DNA of 64,000 bases from Asticcacaulis sp. AND118 (GCF_020535245.1 NZ_CP084910.1:1836501-1900500); one strand, 5' to 3'; numbered from the stretch's first letter, positions 28,931-38,597 are shown. Notes: generated from the letters alone by a model not told the origin. Program-made: numbers and translations.

Positions 28931-31237
28931 CTAATCCACCGCCTCGGCACGCGAGGCGTTCTTGTCCTTGGCCGGCGTGATGTCGAAGGCGATCTTGCCA
29001 TCGGCCAGCTTGACCAGGATATGCCCGCCGCGCACCAGCTTGCCGAACAGGATCTCGTCGGCCAGCGGCTTCTTGATGTTCTCCTGAATGACGCGGGCCA
29101 GCGGACGCGCGCCATAGAGTTCGTCATAGCCGTTTTCGGCCAGCCACTTTTCGGCATCGGCAGACAGTTCGATCGTGATGTGACGATCGGCCAGTTGCAT
29201 TTCGAGCTGAAGGATGAACTTCTGCACGACCTGCCCGATGACCTCCGGCTTGAGCTGACGGAAGGTGACGATGGCATCGAGGCGGTTGCGGAATTCCGGC
29301 GTGAACAGGCGCTTGATGGCCACCTCGTCCTCGCCCGACACCTTCTCGCGGCCGAAACCGATCGAGTTCTTCTGGTTGTCGGAAGCGCCGGCATTGGTGG
29401 TCATGATCAGCACCACATTGCGGAAATCGACTTTCTTGCCCACCGCATCGGTCAGCGTCCCGTTATCCATCACCTGAAGCAGGATGTTGTAGATATCCGG
29501 ATGCGCCTTCTCGATTTCGTCGAGCAGGACGATGGCGTGCGGCGTCTGATCGACGGCGTCGGTCAGAAGGCCGCCCTGATCGTGGCCGACATAGCCCGGA
29601 GGCGCGCCGATCAGTCGAGACACGGTGTGACGCTCCATATATTCCGACATGTCGAAACGCAGCAGCTCGATGCCGAGGGTTTGCGACAACTGCTTGGCCA
29701 CTTCGGTCTTGCCCACGCCGGTCGGACCGGAGAACAGGTAGGAGCCGATCGGCTTGTTGGCGTCGCGCAGACCCGCACGGGCCAGTTTCATGGCCGCCGA
29801 AAGCTGCTCGATAGCCTCGTCCTGACCGAAGACCACGCGTTGCAGGTCGTTGGTCAGGTCGCGCAGCGCCTCGGTGTCGGTCTTGGACACCGACTTCGAC
29901 GGGATTCGGGCGATCTTGGCGATGACCGTCTCGATCTCCTTCGGCCCGATGACCTTCTTGCGCTTGCCTTCCGGCAGGATCACCTGCAGCGCACCGGCTT
30001 CGTCGATCACATCGATCGCCTTGTCCGGCAGCTTGCGGTCGGTGATATAGCGCGCCGACAGTTCCACCGCCACCTTGATGGCGGCGTCGGTGTACTTCAG
30101 ATTATGGAAGGTCTCATAGTAGGGCTTGAGGCCCTTGAGGATCTTCACCGTGTCGTCGAGCGTCGGCTCGGTCACATCGATCTTCTGGAAGCGACGGACA
30201 AGCGCCCGGTCCTTCTCGAAGTGCTGACGGTATTCCTTATAGGTGGTCGAACCCATGCAGCGCAGCGCGCCCGAGGCCAGGGCCGGCTTCAGCAGGTTGG
30301 AGGCGTCCATGGCCCCGCCCGACGTCGCGCCCGCACCGATGACCGTGTGGATTTCGTCGATGAACAGGATGGCGTTGGGATGGGCTTCCAGTTCCTTGAC
30401 GACCTGTTTGACGCGCTCTTCGAAATCGCCGCGGTAGCGGGTGCCGGCCAGCAGCGTGCCCATATCGAGCGAATAGATGGTCGCGCCGGACAAAACCTCA
30501 GGCACTTCGCCTTCGACGATCTTCTTGGCGAGGCCTTCGGCGATGGCCGTCTTGCCGACGCCCGGATCGCCGACCAGCAGCGGGTTGTTCTTGGTGCGGC
30601 GGCACAGGATCTGAATGGCGCGTTCGACCTCTGCCGAACGCCCGATCAGCGGATCGACCTTGCCGTGGCGCGACTTTTCATTGAGGTCCACACAATAGGC
30701 CGCCAGCGCGTCGGTCGACGCCGCCTTGCCCGACTTTTCCTCGGACGACGGGCTGTCTTCGCTTGAACCGCGCACCGGGCGCGGTTCGGACGCGCCGGGC
30801 TTCTTGGCGATGCCGTGGGCGATATAGTTGACCGCGTCGTAGCGCGTCATCTCCTGCTCCTGCAGGAAGAAGGCGGCGTGCGATTCGCGTTCGGAGAAGA
30901 TGGCGACCAGCACATTGGCGCCGGTGACCTCGTCACGGCCCGACGACTGCACGTGGATCACCGCGCGCTGGATGACGCGCTGGAACCCGGCGGTGGGCTT
31001 GGCTTCTTCGGAATGCGGCACGACCAGCGATTTGAGGTCGGTTTCGATATAGGCCGTCAATGCGGTCCTGAGCTTGGTCAGATCGACATTACATGCCGTC
31101 ATGACGCCTGCGGCGTCGACATCGTCGACAAGGGCCAGCAGGAGGTGCTCCAGGGTTGCGTACTCGTGATGGTGGGTGTTCGCATGACCCACCGCGCGAT
31201 GCAGGGTTTCTTCGAGAGCGCTGGAAAACGATGGCAT
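28931..31237 (-). CDS. clpA: ATP-dependent Clp protease ATP-binding subunit ClpA
   Basis: A 768-residue AAA+ unfoldase that feeds substrates to ClpP. It has an N-terminal repeat domain (about residues 1-140) and two ATPase modules with Walker A motifs GDPGVGKT and GPTGVGKT. The long linker of ClpB is absent, which separates it from the disaggregase. The start at 31237 ([12 protein letters not shown]) is preceded by GGAGAGG; the upstream extension to 31351 is non-homologous. clpS lies just upstream on the same strand, its adaptor for N-degron substrates. Confidence 0.96.
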   Translation of the reverse strand: MPSFSSALEETLHRAVGHANTHHHEYATLEHLLLALVDDVDAAGVMTACNVDLTKLRTALTAYIETDLKSLVVPHSEEAKPTAGFQRVIQRAVIHVQSSGRDEVTGANVLVAIFSERESHAAFFLQEQEMTRYDAVNYIAHGIAKKPGASEPRPVRGSSEDSPSSEEKSGKAASTDALAAYCVDLNEKSRHGKVDPLIGRSAEVERAIQILCRRTKNNPLLVGDPGVGKTAIAEGLAKKIVEGEVPEVLSGATIYSLDMGTLLAGTRYRGDFEERVKQVVKELEAHPNAILFIDEIHTVIGAGATSGGAMDASNLLKPALASGALRCMGSTTYKEYRQHFEKDRALVRRFQKIDVTEPTLDDTVKILKGLKPYYETFHNLKYTDAAIKVAVELSARYITDRKLPDKAIDVIDEAGALQVILPEGKRKKVIGPKEIETVIAKIARIPSKSVSKTDTEALRDLTNDLQRVVFGQDEAIEQLSAAMKLARAGLRDANKPIGSYLFSGPTGVGKTEVAKQLSQTLGIELLRFDMSEYMERHTVSRLIGAPPGYVGHDQGGLLTDAVDQTPHAIVLLDEIEKAHPDIYNILLQVMDNGTLTDAVGKKVDFRNVVLIMTTNAGASDNQKNSIGFGREKVSGEDEVAIKRLFTPEFRNRLDAIVTFRQLKPEVIGQVVQKFILQLEMQLADRHITIELSADAEKWLAENGYDELYGARPLARVIQENIKKPLADEILFGKLVRGGHILVKLADGKIAFDITPAKDKNASRAEAVD

Positions 31238-31329
31238 GTCTGGCCTCTCCTTGGAGCAAAAAGCGGGTACAGGGGTAGTCTGGTCTCTCCTCGATGAACC
31301 TGGGCTGAAAGTTATGGATCGGATGATCC

Positions 31330-31728
31330 TCAGTCTTTCTCCATAGTGCACTGAAGCGGATGTTGATGCCGACGGGCCATGTCCACCACCTGGGCGACCT
31401 TGGTCTCGGCGACCTCGTAGGTATAGACCCCGCAGACGCCGACGCCCGTCTGGTGGACGTGCAGCATGACGCGGGTGGCGTCCTCGCGTGACTTGTTGAA
31501 GAATCGCTCCAGCACGTACACGACGAACTCCATAGGGGTATAGTCGTCGTTGAGGATTAACACCCGATAAAGGGACGGCTTCGCCGCCTTCGGCTTGGCG
31601 TCGATGATGGCGAACGGCGCATTGGCCGGCTTGTCCACATCGGTGACCGGCGCCTTTGGGGCGCGCGCCGCCTTAACCGGCTCGAAAGCCAGTGTTCCGG
31701 TGTGCAGCAGGGATTTGCCAGATGTCAA
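31330..31728 (-). CDS. clpS: ClpS adaptor protein
   Basis: A 132-residue adaptor that hands N-end-rule substrates to ClpA. The core begins at [22 protein letters not shown], containing the Asn-Asp-Asp and Met residues of the N-degron pocket. [21 protein letters not shown] forms the ClpA-binding side. The ~50-residue N-terminal stretch before the core is longer than in E. coli and rich in Lys, Ala and Pro. The gap to clpA is about 90 bp. Confidence 0.95.
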   Translation of the reverse strand: MTSGKSLLHTGTLAFEPVKAARAPKAPVTDVDKPANAPFAIIDAKPKAAKPSLYRVLILNDDYTPMEFVVYVLERFFNKSREDATRVMLHVHQTGVGVCGVYTYEVAETKVAQVVDMARRHQHPLQCTMEKD

Positions 31729-31952
31729 ACCTGTCCTCTTCGTTGGGCGAAAGGCGAAAACGCGCCCTTCGTCGTGAGACTCATACCGGCGAATGGCCGT
31801 CAGAGAATGCTCCGACAGTTTTCACCTGAGTTCAAGATAGTGCAAACTTTAATCCTGTTAAGAGGCCGCAGCGCACATATTTGCGTTATCCGCATCACAG
31901 TTTACGCAAATGCGTTACAAAAACGTTGCGAGTGATGCGGCCAGGTGCAGCT

Positions 31953-32735
31953 TTAAAATACCACCGTCGTCTGCATGCCGCCGCCGGTGATCTGCCAGTC
32001 GACATACCACACGCCGGACGCCAGAGCCGCCCGTTCGCCCGCCGGCTGACGCAGGCTGACCTGCCGCGTCTCGAAGCGGTCGCGGGCATGGACCCCGACG
32101 CTGACCGTGCCGTCGCGCAGGCCGCCGCTGACCGGGAGTGTCGCCGTGTAGATGCCGTTGTCGCCCGCGCGGACTTCGACCGCAGGCTGGCCGTCGATCT
32201 CGACATCGACCGTGGCACCGGGGTCGGTGCGTCCCGATACGGCCATGGCCCCGCCCGCATCGTAATCCACCACCGCCAGCAGCCCGGCCTGCGGCCACAG
32301 CGGCAGACCCGCCGCCCCCGGTCGCAGCAGCACGGAACGCGGCGGCGCGCCGATGTCCGAGGCCGGCGGCACGAACAGCCGGCCTTCGGCCTTCATCAGT
32401 CGCCCTTCGGCCTCCATGGCCAGATCGTAGAGGCTACCGCCCGACACCTGGGGCAGGCTGGCCTGAAAACGCCCGTCACCGCCGGCGGTGACCCCATAGG
32501 CCTGTCCGCCGGGCGAGGTCAGCCGCACGCGCGATTCCGGCAGGGCCGAACCGGTCACCAGAAGCTCGCCCGCTGCGGTCACCGCCACAGACGTCACTTC
32601 CGGCGATTTCACATAGCCGCGATTGGTGGCTACATAGTCCGCGACCTCGGCGTTTTCCGGCGCCTTCTGCCCGCACGCGCTCACAAGAACGGCCATCGCC
32701 ATGGGAACGATCAAAGTGTGCAGCTTGAAACCCAT
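31953..32735 (-). CDS. Hypothetical lipoprotein with repeated beta-sandwich segments
   Basis: A 260-residue protein with a lipobox (AVLVSACG, mature Cys ~21). The remainder looks like two Ig-like or carboxypeptidase-regulatory-like beta domains: GELLVTGSALPESRVRLT ... GRFQASLP and GAMAVSGRTDPGATVDVEI ... GIYTATLP follow the same pattern. No enzyme motif is seen. Likely periplasmic or envelope-attached. The start at 32735 places the signal peptide at the N-terminus. I do not recognise a named family. Confidence 0.7.
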   Translation of the reverse strand: MGFKLHTLIVPMAMAVLVSACGQKAPENAEVADYVATNRGYVKSPEVTSVAVTAAGELLVTGSALPESRVRLTSPGGQAYGVTAGGDGRFQASLPQVSGGSLYDLAMEAEGRLMKAEGRLFVPPASDIGAPPRSVLLRPGAAGLPLWPQAGLLAVVDYDAGGAMAVSGRTDPGATVDVEIDGQPAVEVRAGDNGIYTATLPVSGGLRDGTVSVGVHARDRFETRQVSLRQPAGERAALASGVWYVDWQITGGGMQTTVVF

Positions 32736-32790
32736 GCGAACGCCGATGCCTTTCAAAAGGGCTTGTGAAACCCGGACAAGCCGGATTCGC

Positions 32791-32842
32791 AGAGCGCGCA
32801 TTTATATCCGAAAACCGTTGTACACTTTTCGGAATGCGCTCT
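32791..32842 (+). repeat. Dispersed bulged-hairpin repeat, copy C
   Basis: The outer arms AGAGCGC/GCGCTCT and the inner stem TCCGAAAA/TTTTCGGA enclose CCGTTGTACAC. It precedes the LOG family gene in the same orientation as copies A, B and F precede theirs. A smaller hairpin (GGCTTGT/ACAAGCC, 32760-32782) stands on its 5' side. Confidence 0.8.
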
Positions 32843-32946
32843 AACTTATGCCGGACATTCATTTTATTTACCCGATTGACCATATCGTTTCCTGAGCGCG
32901 GCAATCAAGCCCTGCCGCCATCTCTTTCTGAAGTAAGGATTTTCGC

Positions 32947-33558
32947 ATGCCCGATGCCACCTCCGCCACCCTGCCCCGCCCCATCCTGTCGGTGTGCATC
33001 TATTGCGGGTCGTCGGACGCGGTGGACCAGCGTTACAAGGACGAGGCGCGGCAACTGGGCGGCATCCTCGCCGCCCATCAGCTCCGTCTGGTCTATGGCG
33101 GCGGCGGGGTCGGCCTGATGGGCGAAGCCGCGCGCGGGGCCTACGAGGCCGGGGGCAAGGTCCTCGGCATCATGCCGCAGTTTCTGCGCACCAAGGAGCG
33201 CCTGCTGGACGAGGTCGAAACGGTCATCGTCGAGTCGATGCACGAGCGCAAGATGAAGATGTTCGAGGAGTCCGACGCCTTCGTCGTTCTGCCGGGCGGC
33301 GTCGGCACGCTGGAAGAAGTCATCGAGCTTCTGTCGTGGCGCAGGCTGGACCTGCACAAGAAGCCGATCATCTTCCTCAATTCCGGCGGTTTCTGGCAGC
33401 CCTTCTTCGATCTGGTCGATTTTACCGTGGGCAAGAAGTTCACGCCCGACGCCTTCCGTCACACCTATAAGAGCGTCGATACGGTCGATGAGGTGCTGGA
33501 CGCGATCGCCGAAATGGCCTCGCACGACGAAGAAATCGACACGCGGCGCGTGCTTTAG
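32947..33558 (+). CDS. LOG family protein (cytokinin riboside 5'-monophosphate phosphoribohydrolase-like)
   Basis: A 203-residue Rossmann-like protein of the TIGR00730/LOG family. VCIYCGSSD and VYGGGGVGLMG form the nucleotide-binding edge, and the signature PGGVGTLEE carries catalytic residues; SMHERK precedes it. Family enzymes release free base from nucleoside monophosphates (AMP or cytokinin nucleotides). In non-plant-associated bacteria the physiological substrate is uncertain. The gene stands alone with repeat copy C in its leader region. Confidence 0.92.
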   Translation: MPDATSATLPRPILSVCIYCGSSDAVDQRYKDEARQLGGILAAHQLRLVYGGGGVGLMGEAARGAYEAGGKVLGIMPQFLRTKERLLDEVETVIVESMHERKMKMFEESDAFVVLPGGVGTLEEVIELLSWRRLDLHKKPIIFLNSGGFWQPFFDLVDFTVGKKFTPDAFRHTYKSVDTVDEVLDAIAEMASHDEEIDTRRVL

Positions 33559-33611
33559 AATCGTTTCTTTAGCCGGAAGGGCGCAGTCTCTTGCAGATAA
33601 GGAGACTGCCC

Positions 33612-33836
33612 ATGCTACCGGAAGATATGAACGACCGGACCTTGAACCCGCAAGCCCCGAAACAAAACGGCCTGAACGATTACGGTCCCAAGACCGGTGC
33701 GGCCAGCGACCATCCCTACCGACCGGATGAAACGCCGCCCGAACCGGCAACCGAGGGCGCGCCGCCCGATGCCCATACCGAAATCGACAGCGAGGCCGAT
33801 CTGGGCGATCCGATGAGCCGCCGTCGTCAGGTCTAA
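33612..33836 (+). CDS. Small Pro-rich acidic hypothetical protein
   Basis: A 74-residue protein starting at an ATG preceded by AAGGAG (33599-33604), a good Shine-Dalgarno. The composition is rich in Pro, Asp, Glu and Asn with no hydrophobic segment, so it is probably disordered and soluble. It is 50 bp downstream of the LOG gene and could be cotranscribed. Its stop interlocks with that of the convergent DUF6265-like gene. No family recognised. Confidence 0.6.
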   Translation: MLPEDMNDRTLNPQAPKQNGLNDYGPKTGAASDHPYRPDETPPEPATEGAPPDAHTEIDSEADLGDPMSRRRQV

Positions 33837-34276
33837 GGGGCCGGACAGGCTTCATAGGCGAATTCGATGCGCTTCGTCTGGCCCTTGATCGTGCCTTCTA
33901 TGGCGGCATTGAGCCGCCCGGTTTCGCCACGGCTGTAGATCACCCGCTGCGGGAAGTCGTGCGCCGTGTTCTCGAATACCCATTCGTCGTCAGCCGCGAA
34001 TTTCAGCGGGAAACGGCCTTCCGCCTGTCCCGACGGCAGGGCGATGAAGGTGGGCGTGCCGTCTATGACCTCGATACGCATCTGTTCGTAACTGCGCAGG
34101 CTTCCGGCCTTTGTGGTGCGCCCGCTGCCCAGCAGGATACCGCCCGCCGGAGAGGTCCACAGTTCTTCGATGCGTGTTTCGCCCCTGGTCTGAACCCAGC
34201 AACCGCCCAGCCAGTCCAGCGAAGCCATATCGGCCGGACCCGCCGCCAGCAGGGCCGTCAGTATCAAAGCGCTCAT
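33833..34276 (-). CDS. DUF6265-like secreted protein
   Basis: A 147-residue protein with a short signal peptide, then MASLDWLGGCWVQTRGETRIEE, the typical opening of a lipocalin-like DUF6265 domain. FENTAHDFPQRVIYSR is the other conserved segment. Function unknown; probably periplasmic. The ATG at 34276 has GGAG upstream. It follows gltX by about 60 bp on the same strand and may share its transcript. Confidence 0.75.
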   Translation of the reverse strand: MSALILTALLAAGPADMASLDWLGGCWVQTRGETRIEELWTSPAGGILLGSGRTTKAGSLRSYEQMRIEVIDGTPTFIALPSGQAEGRFPLKFAADDEWVFENTAHDFPQRVIYSRGETGRLNAAIEGTIKGQTKRIEFAYEACPAP

Positions 34277-34339
34277 GATCGTCTCCGTCACGGCCACTCT
34301 ACCGGCAGGCGGCACAAAGACAAGGGGCGCCGTCTTCAA

Positions 34340-35680
34340 TCAGGCGCTCAGGCGATCCGCAATCTTCTGCCGACCTATGAGGAAGCTCAGCGCCCCCATG
34401 TCCGGGCCGTGCGGCTGACCGGTCAGGGCCAGACGCAGCGGCATGAACAGGGCCTTGCCCTTGGCGCCGGTGGCGTCCTTGATCGCCGCCGTCCACACGC
34501 CCCAGCTCTCACGGCCATAGTCGGCGGGCAGCAGTTCCAGCGCCTTTGCGGCAAACGCGGCGTCCTCGATCACCGGCGCGATGTCGCCCTTGACCACCTG
34601 CGCCCATAAGGTCACGTCGGCGAACTTGTGCAGGTTGACCTTCACCGTCTCCCAGAACAGTTCGCCCAAATCTGAGTCCAGAGCCTCAAGACGCGGCTGG
34701 GCCTCGGCATAGGACATGGCCTGAAGGACGCTGGCATTGAGGCGCATCAGGTCGTCGAAATCGTAACGCGCGGGGGCGCGCCCCATCTTGTCGAAGTCCT
34801 GAAGTTCGGCCAGAGCGTCGAGCGACGGCGCGACCTCCAGCGGATCGGACGTGCCGATCTTGGCCAGATGCGACACGATAGCCATCGGCTCGATGCCGTC
34901 TTCGCGCATCTGGGAGATGGACATCGACCCCAGACGCTTGGACAACCCTTCGCCGTCCGCCCCGACCAGCAGGGTCATGTGCGCGAACGTCGGCAGCGGC
35001 GAACCGCCGAAAAAGGCCGACAGGGCCTCGAAAATCTCGATCTGCGTGCCGGTATTGGCGACGTGATCCTCGCCTCGGATGACGTGGCTGATCTTCATGT
35101 CGATATCGTCGACCACCGACGGCAGGGTGTAGAGGAAGGCCCCGTCTTCGCGGATCAGCACCGGATCGGACATCGAAGTCGTATCGACTTCGCAATGCCC
35201 ACGCACGAGGTCTTCCCAGGCGACGCGCTTGCCTTCCAGCTTGAAGCGCCAGTGCGGCTTGCGGCCCTCGGCCTCGTAGGCGACCTTTTCGTCATCGGTC
35301 AGCTTGAGTGCGGCGCGGTCATAGACCGGCGGCAGACCGCGCGACAACTGCACCTTGCGCCGGCGGTCCAGTTCCTCGGCGGTTTCGTAGCAGGCATAAA
35401 GACGGCCCGCGGCCTTCAGCGCGTCGGCGGCCTTCTGATAGATGTCGAAGCGCTTGGACTGGTTGTAGCGCTCGCCCCATTCGAGCCCCAGCCACTTGAG
35501 GTCGGTCTCGATCAGGTCTTCGTTTTCCTGGGTCGAACGTTCCAGATCGGTATCGTCGATACGCAGCACGAAGACGCCCTGATTCTTGCGCGCGAACAGC
35601 CAGTTGATAAGGGCAGCGCGGACATTGCCGGCGTGGATGCGGCCGGTGGGCGACGGAGCGAAGCGAACCTTGACGGTCAT
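34340..35680 (-). CDS. gltX: Glutamate--tRNA ligase
   Basis: A 446-residue class I aminoacyl-tRNA synthetase. The HIGH-like motif is PSPTGRIHAGN near the N-terminus, and the KMSKS-like motif is GLSKRLGS around residue 245. The C-terminal helical anticodon-binding region follows. The length is at the short end for bacterial GltX. With tRNA-Gln in the window, a non-discriminating enzyme acting with GatCAB is possible in alphaproteobacteria, but this cannot be told from the sequence alone. dksA lies upstream, separated by a terminator. Confidence 0.94.
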   Translation of the reverse strand: MTVKVRFAPSPTGRIHAGNVRAALINWLFARKNQGVFVLRIDDTDLERSTQENEDLIETDLKWLGLEWGERYNQSKRFDIYQKAADALKAAGRLYACYETAEELDRRRKVQLSRGLPPVYDRAALKLTDDEKVAYEAEGRKPHWRFKLEGKRVAWEDLVRGHCEVDTTSMSDPVLIREDGAFLYTLPSVVDDIDMKISHVIRGEDHVANTGTQIEIFEALSAFFGGSPLPTFAHMTLLVGADGEGLSKRLGSMSISQMREDGIEPMAIVSHLAKIGTSDPLEVAPSLDALAELQDFDKMGRAPARYDFDDLMRLNASVLQAMSYAEAQPRLEALDSDLGELFWETVKVNLHKFADVTLWAQVVKGDIAPVIEDAAFAAKALELLPADYGRESWGVWTAAIKDATGAKGKALFMPLRLALTGQPHGPDMGALSFLIGRQKIADRLSA

Positions 35681-35771
35681 GATTTATCCAGAATGTGAAA
35701 CGAAATCAGGCAGGTCTATTACGCCGGACCGAACGGTTTTTAAAGCCGCTTTTTCACATGCCGGAAAAGAC

Positions 35772-35797
35772 AAAAGGCGCTGTTTCCAGCGCCCTTC
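35772..35797 (-). terminator. Rho-independent terminator after dksA
   Basis: On the minus strand GGCGCTG/CAGCGCC with a 4-base loop is followed by TTTTGTCTTTT. It separates dksA from gltX. Confidence 0.88.
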
Positions 35798-35804
35798 ACA
35801 TCTT

Positions 35805-36236
35805 TTAGTCGTCGCGGTGGACGCGCTCGGAGCGCTCGTGGCGTTCCTGCGCTTCGATCGAGAGCGTCGCCGTCGGGCGGGCTTCGAGGCGACCGAGGCC
35901 GATGGGCTCACCGGTCTCTTCGCAAAAGCCGTAAGAGCCGTCATCGATGCGGGCGATAGCTTCGTCGATCTTGGAGATCAGCTTGCGCTGACGATCGCGG
36001 GTGCGCAGTTCCAGCGCGCGGTCGGCTTCGGAAGAGGCCCGGTCGACCAGATCGGGGTGATTTTCCGTTTCCTTCTGCATGATCGAAACGGTTTCTTTCG
36101 ACCCGGCCAGGATTTCGTTCTTCCACGAGATCAGCTTTTTGCGGAAATAGGCGAGCTGACGCTCGTTCATATATTCTTCGTCGTCCAGCGGACGATAGGT
36201 CTCGGTATCGGATTTGGAAAGCTCGACTGCACTCAT
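35805..36236 (-). CDS. dksA: DksA, RNA polymerase-binding transcription factor (one-cysteine type)
   Basis: A 143-residue protein with the DksA coiled-coil and a C-terminal globular part. The tip region is recognisable, with acidic residues after SWKNEILAGS. The zinc-finger part reads YGFCEETGEPI ... LEARPTATLSIEAQERHE, so only one of the four zinc cysteines of E. coli DksA remains; this is usual in alphaproteobacteria. DksA works with ppGpp to control stable-RNA and amino-acid promoters. The start MSAVELSKSD at 36236 matches the family; the longer frame does not. Confidence 0.93.
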   Translation of the reverse strand: MSAVELSKSDTETYRPLDDEEYMNERQLAYFRKKLISWKNEILAGSKETVSIMQKETENHPDLVDRASSEADRALELRTRDRQRKLISKIDEAIARIDDGSYGFCEETGEPIGLGRLEARPTATLSIEAQERHERSERVHRDD

Positions 36237-36484
36237 CTTAGCACCACACCCCATGACATTGTTCACCGGCACCCGCTGACCGCGCCCCGATATGAGACGC
36301 CCCCGCCGCCCTGTCCCTCCCTGCAAGAACAGGGCCCCATCTGGACACGTCGGCGCACTGGCCCGATGGCGCGGCTTATACCCGCGGAATCACCCGTGAA
36401 CAATCACGTTTTCTTTACAGCGCCGGGGTTTCGATGGTGCAACGCACACAACGGAATGTGACCGCATTCGCGCATCAGGCGAAA

Positions 36485-36907
36485 TTACATCAGTCTGCGC
36501 TTGGCCAGTTCGACATAGGCGCGGGTTTCGATCTCGTTCAGTATGCCCTGCAGCCCCTGATCCTCGACCTCTTCGCGTTGCAGTTCGATCATCTTTTGCA
36601 GCGACAGCAAGGCGCCGTCGTCGATCGTGCCGCCCAGAAGCGCCACCTTGAGATCGTCGAGGGCTTCGAGAATGTCCTGAGAGCGCCGGATCTGACGGCG
36701 GCGGCGGCCCTGAAGCCCGTCGTCTTCGGCCTGCAAGGCCAGCAGCGCATCGATCCCGCCCAGAGACAGGGCCTGCGATACCGATGCCGCCGAAGCGCTC
36801 GACTTCGCTTCAGATGATCCGTTCAGCGAAAAGCCGCCTGCCGTGCGTCGCGTCGCGTTCGAAGCGCCGACATTGGCCGGTCCGGCCGGTCCGTTGATCT
36901 TGATCAT
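36485..36907 (-). CDS. fliX: Flagellar assembly regulator FliX
   Basis: A 140-residue protein. The N-terminal half is Ser/Ala/Gly-rich and low complexity. The C-terminal half is helical and matches FliX: SQDILEALDDLKVALLGG and EIETRAYVELAKRRLM. In Caulobacter, FliX couples early basal-body assembly to the activity of FlbD, the activator of sigma-54 flagellar genes. It is divergent from flgI, as in Caulobacter. The ATG at 36907 (MIKINGPAGP) is chosen by family length; upstream residues look spurious. Confidence 0.88.
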   Translation of the reverse strand: MIKINGPAGPANVGASNATRRTAGGFSLNGSSEAKSSASAASVSQALSLGGIDALLALQAEDDGLQGRRRRQIRRSQDILEALDDLKVALLGGTIDDGALLSLQKMIELQREEVEDQGLQGILNEIETRAYVELAKRRLM

Positions 36908-37110
36908 ACTTGCCCCATTCAGCGGTGTTATGGTCATGGCGGGGCCGTTCTGGCGAAAAGGACGCGAACCCTCTTCTGAGGGGAACTGTAATGGCGAGTA
37001 TTTGCCGCCCGTAGTTTCCAAGCCCTTAACGGCCCGGCAGTTTTTTCCCCCGAACCGGTCCCGCTCGAAATCCTGAAAATTAGCCTACTGACTCCAAACA
37101 GGTTTTTCTC

Positions 37111-37125
37111 TGGCACGAAATTCGC
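37111..37125 (+). promoter_or_regulatory. Sigma-54 promoter for flgI
   Basis: TGGCAC-N5-TCGC carries the -24 GG and -12 GC at the exact 10-base spacing of sigma-54 promoters, with one change from TTGC. Transcription should start near 37137, so the ATG at 37138 would be leaderless and the ATG at 37168 is the likely start. Late flagellar genes of Caulobacter are sigma-54 and FlbD dependent. Confidence 0.82.
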
Positions 37126-37167
37126 ACCCCGGCAAACATGGTTAATGCCCTATCCGTGGAAAAGCGT

Positions 37168-38280
37168 ATGCGCTCACTGATCGCTCTTGTTGCCGCCCTT
37201 CTGACCCTCTGCGCGTCATCTCTCGGTGCGCCGGCGGCTTACGCCGCTTCGCGCATCAAGGACATTGTCGATGTCGAAGGGGTGCGCAAGAACCAGTTGG
37301 TGGGCTACGGCCTCGTCGTCGGCCTCAACGGTTCCGGCGATACGGTGCGCAACTCGCCCATGCTCAAGCAAAGCATGGAAAGCATGATGGGCCGCCTCGA
37401 CGTCAATATTCGCGACGCCTCGTTGAATATCAAAAACGCCGCGGTGGTCATGGTTACGGCCGAACTGCCGCCCTTCGCCGCCCCCGGTTCGCGCATCGAC
37501 GTCACCGTGTCGGCCATGGGCGACGCCAAGAGCCTGCTGGGCGGCACGCTGCTGGTTACGCCGCTTCTGGGCGCCGACGGGGAAACCTATGCGGCGGCGC
37601 AAGGGTCGGTGCAGACCGGATCGGTTTCCGCCGGCGGCGCTTCGGGTTCGTCCATCACCAAGGGCGTGCCGACCGCCGGACGCATTGCTTCGGGTGGCAT
37701 TATCGAGCGCGAGACGGGCTTCGATTTCAACGCCATGCCGATCGTGCGCCTGACGCTGAAAAACCCCGACTTCACCACCGCCAAGCGCATCGCCGACACC
37801 GTCAATAAAGCCTATCCGGGCACGGCCTTCGCCGACAACCCCACCGTCGTTTCCGTGCGCAACCGCCCGGAAATGAACATGATGAGCTTCATCACCGCCA
37901 TCGAGCAACTGTCCGTCGCGGTGGACACCCCGGCCAAGGTGATTATCGACGAGGTCAACGGCGTCATCGTCATCGGCGAGAATGTCCGCGTCTCGCGCGT
38001 CGCCATCGCCCAGGGCAATCTGACCATCCGCGTCGACGAGCGCCCCTTCGTCAGCCAGCCCGCCCCCTTCTCGCAAGGCCAAACCGCCGCCGTGCCCGAC
38101 AGCAATGTCAGCATCGAAGAGGAAAAAGGCAAGAAACTCTACGAACTTCAGGAAACGACCTCGCTGACCGATCTGGTCAACGGTCTTAATGCCTTGGGGG
38201 TCAGCCCGCGCGACATGATCTCTATCCTGCAGACCATCAAGGCGTCCGGCGCGCTGCAGGCCGACATCGAAGTGATGTAA
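37168..38280 (+). CDS. flgI: Flagellar P-ring protein FlgI
   Basis: A 370-residue exported protein with a signal peptide (cut near AAYA-A). The mature part starts SRIKDIVDVEGVRKNQLVGYG, the hallmark of FlgI, and continues with GLNGSGDTVRNSPM. It forms the periplasmic P-ring around the flagellar rod. The ATG at 37168 begins the signal peptide and lies about 30 bases past the predicted sigma-54 start site. First gene of flgI-cheL-flbY. Confidence 0.96.
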   Translation: MRSLIALVAALLTLCASSLGAPAAYAASRIKDIVDVEGVRKNQLVGYGLVVGLNGSGDTVRNSPMLKQSMESMMGRLDVNIRDASLNIKNAAVVMVTAELPPFAAPGSRIDVTVSAMGDAKSLLGGTLLVTPLLGADGETYAAAQGSVQTGSVSAGGASGSSITKGVPTAGRIASGGIIERETGFDFNAMPIVRLTLKNPDFTTAKRIADTVNKAYPGTAFADNPTVVSVRNRPEMNMMSFITAIEQLSVAVDTPAKVIIDEVNGVIVIGENVRVSRVAIAQGNLTIRVDERPFVSQPAPFSQGQTAAVPDSNVSIEEEKGKKLYELQETTSLTDLVNGLNALGVSPRDMISILQTIKASGALQADIEVM

Positions 38281-38294
38281 GGGGAACCGAAACG

Positions 38295-38597
38295 ATGGAC
38301 ACGCTCAGCAAACCCGCCGTATCGCTCAATCTCGATGCCGCCTCGATCAACAGGGCGACAAAGGGCGACCCGAAAAAAATCGGCGACGAATTCGAGCACA
38401 TGGTCATGTCTCAGATGCTCAAACCCATGTTCGAGGGTCTTGAGACCGACGGCATGTTCGGCGGCGGCGAAGGCGAGGAAGCCTTCCGCTCCTTTTATCT
38501 CGACGCTCTGGCCGGTCAGGTGGTAAAATCTGGCGGCATCGGCATTTCCGATCAGGTCCAGAAACAACTTCTCGCCCTACAGGAGGCGCAAGCATGA
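38295..38597 (+). CDS. cheL: Rod-binding protein, FlgJ N-terminal-like (CheL)
   Basis: A 100-residue stand-alone homologue of the FlgJ rod-binding domain, without the muramidase domain. The conserved core is EFEHMVMSQMLKPMFEG ... FRSFYLDALAGQ. In Caulobacter the gene at this position is called cheL. It probably caps or chaperones rod assembly, while peptidoglycan cutting is done by another protein. It follows flgI by 14 bp and overlaps flbY by ATGA. Confidence 0.88.
   Translation: MDTLSKPAVSLNLDAASINRATKGDPKKIGDEFEHMVMSQMLKPMFEGLETDGMFGGGEGEEAFRSFYLDALAGQVVKSGGIGISDQVQKQLLALQEAQA

Noticed and set aside
31880-31912. TTATCCGCA and TTTGCGT/ACGCAAA near clpS as a DnaA box or replication origin
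   Set aside because: One imperfect box with no cluster, no AT-rich unwinding element and no origin-linked genes.
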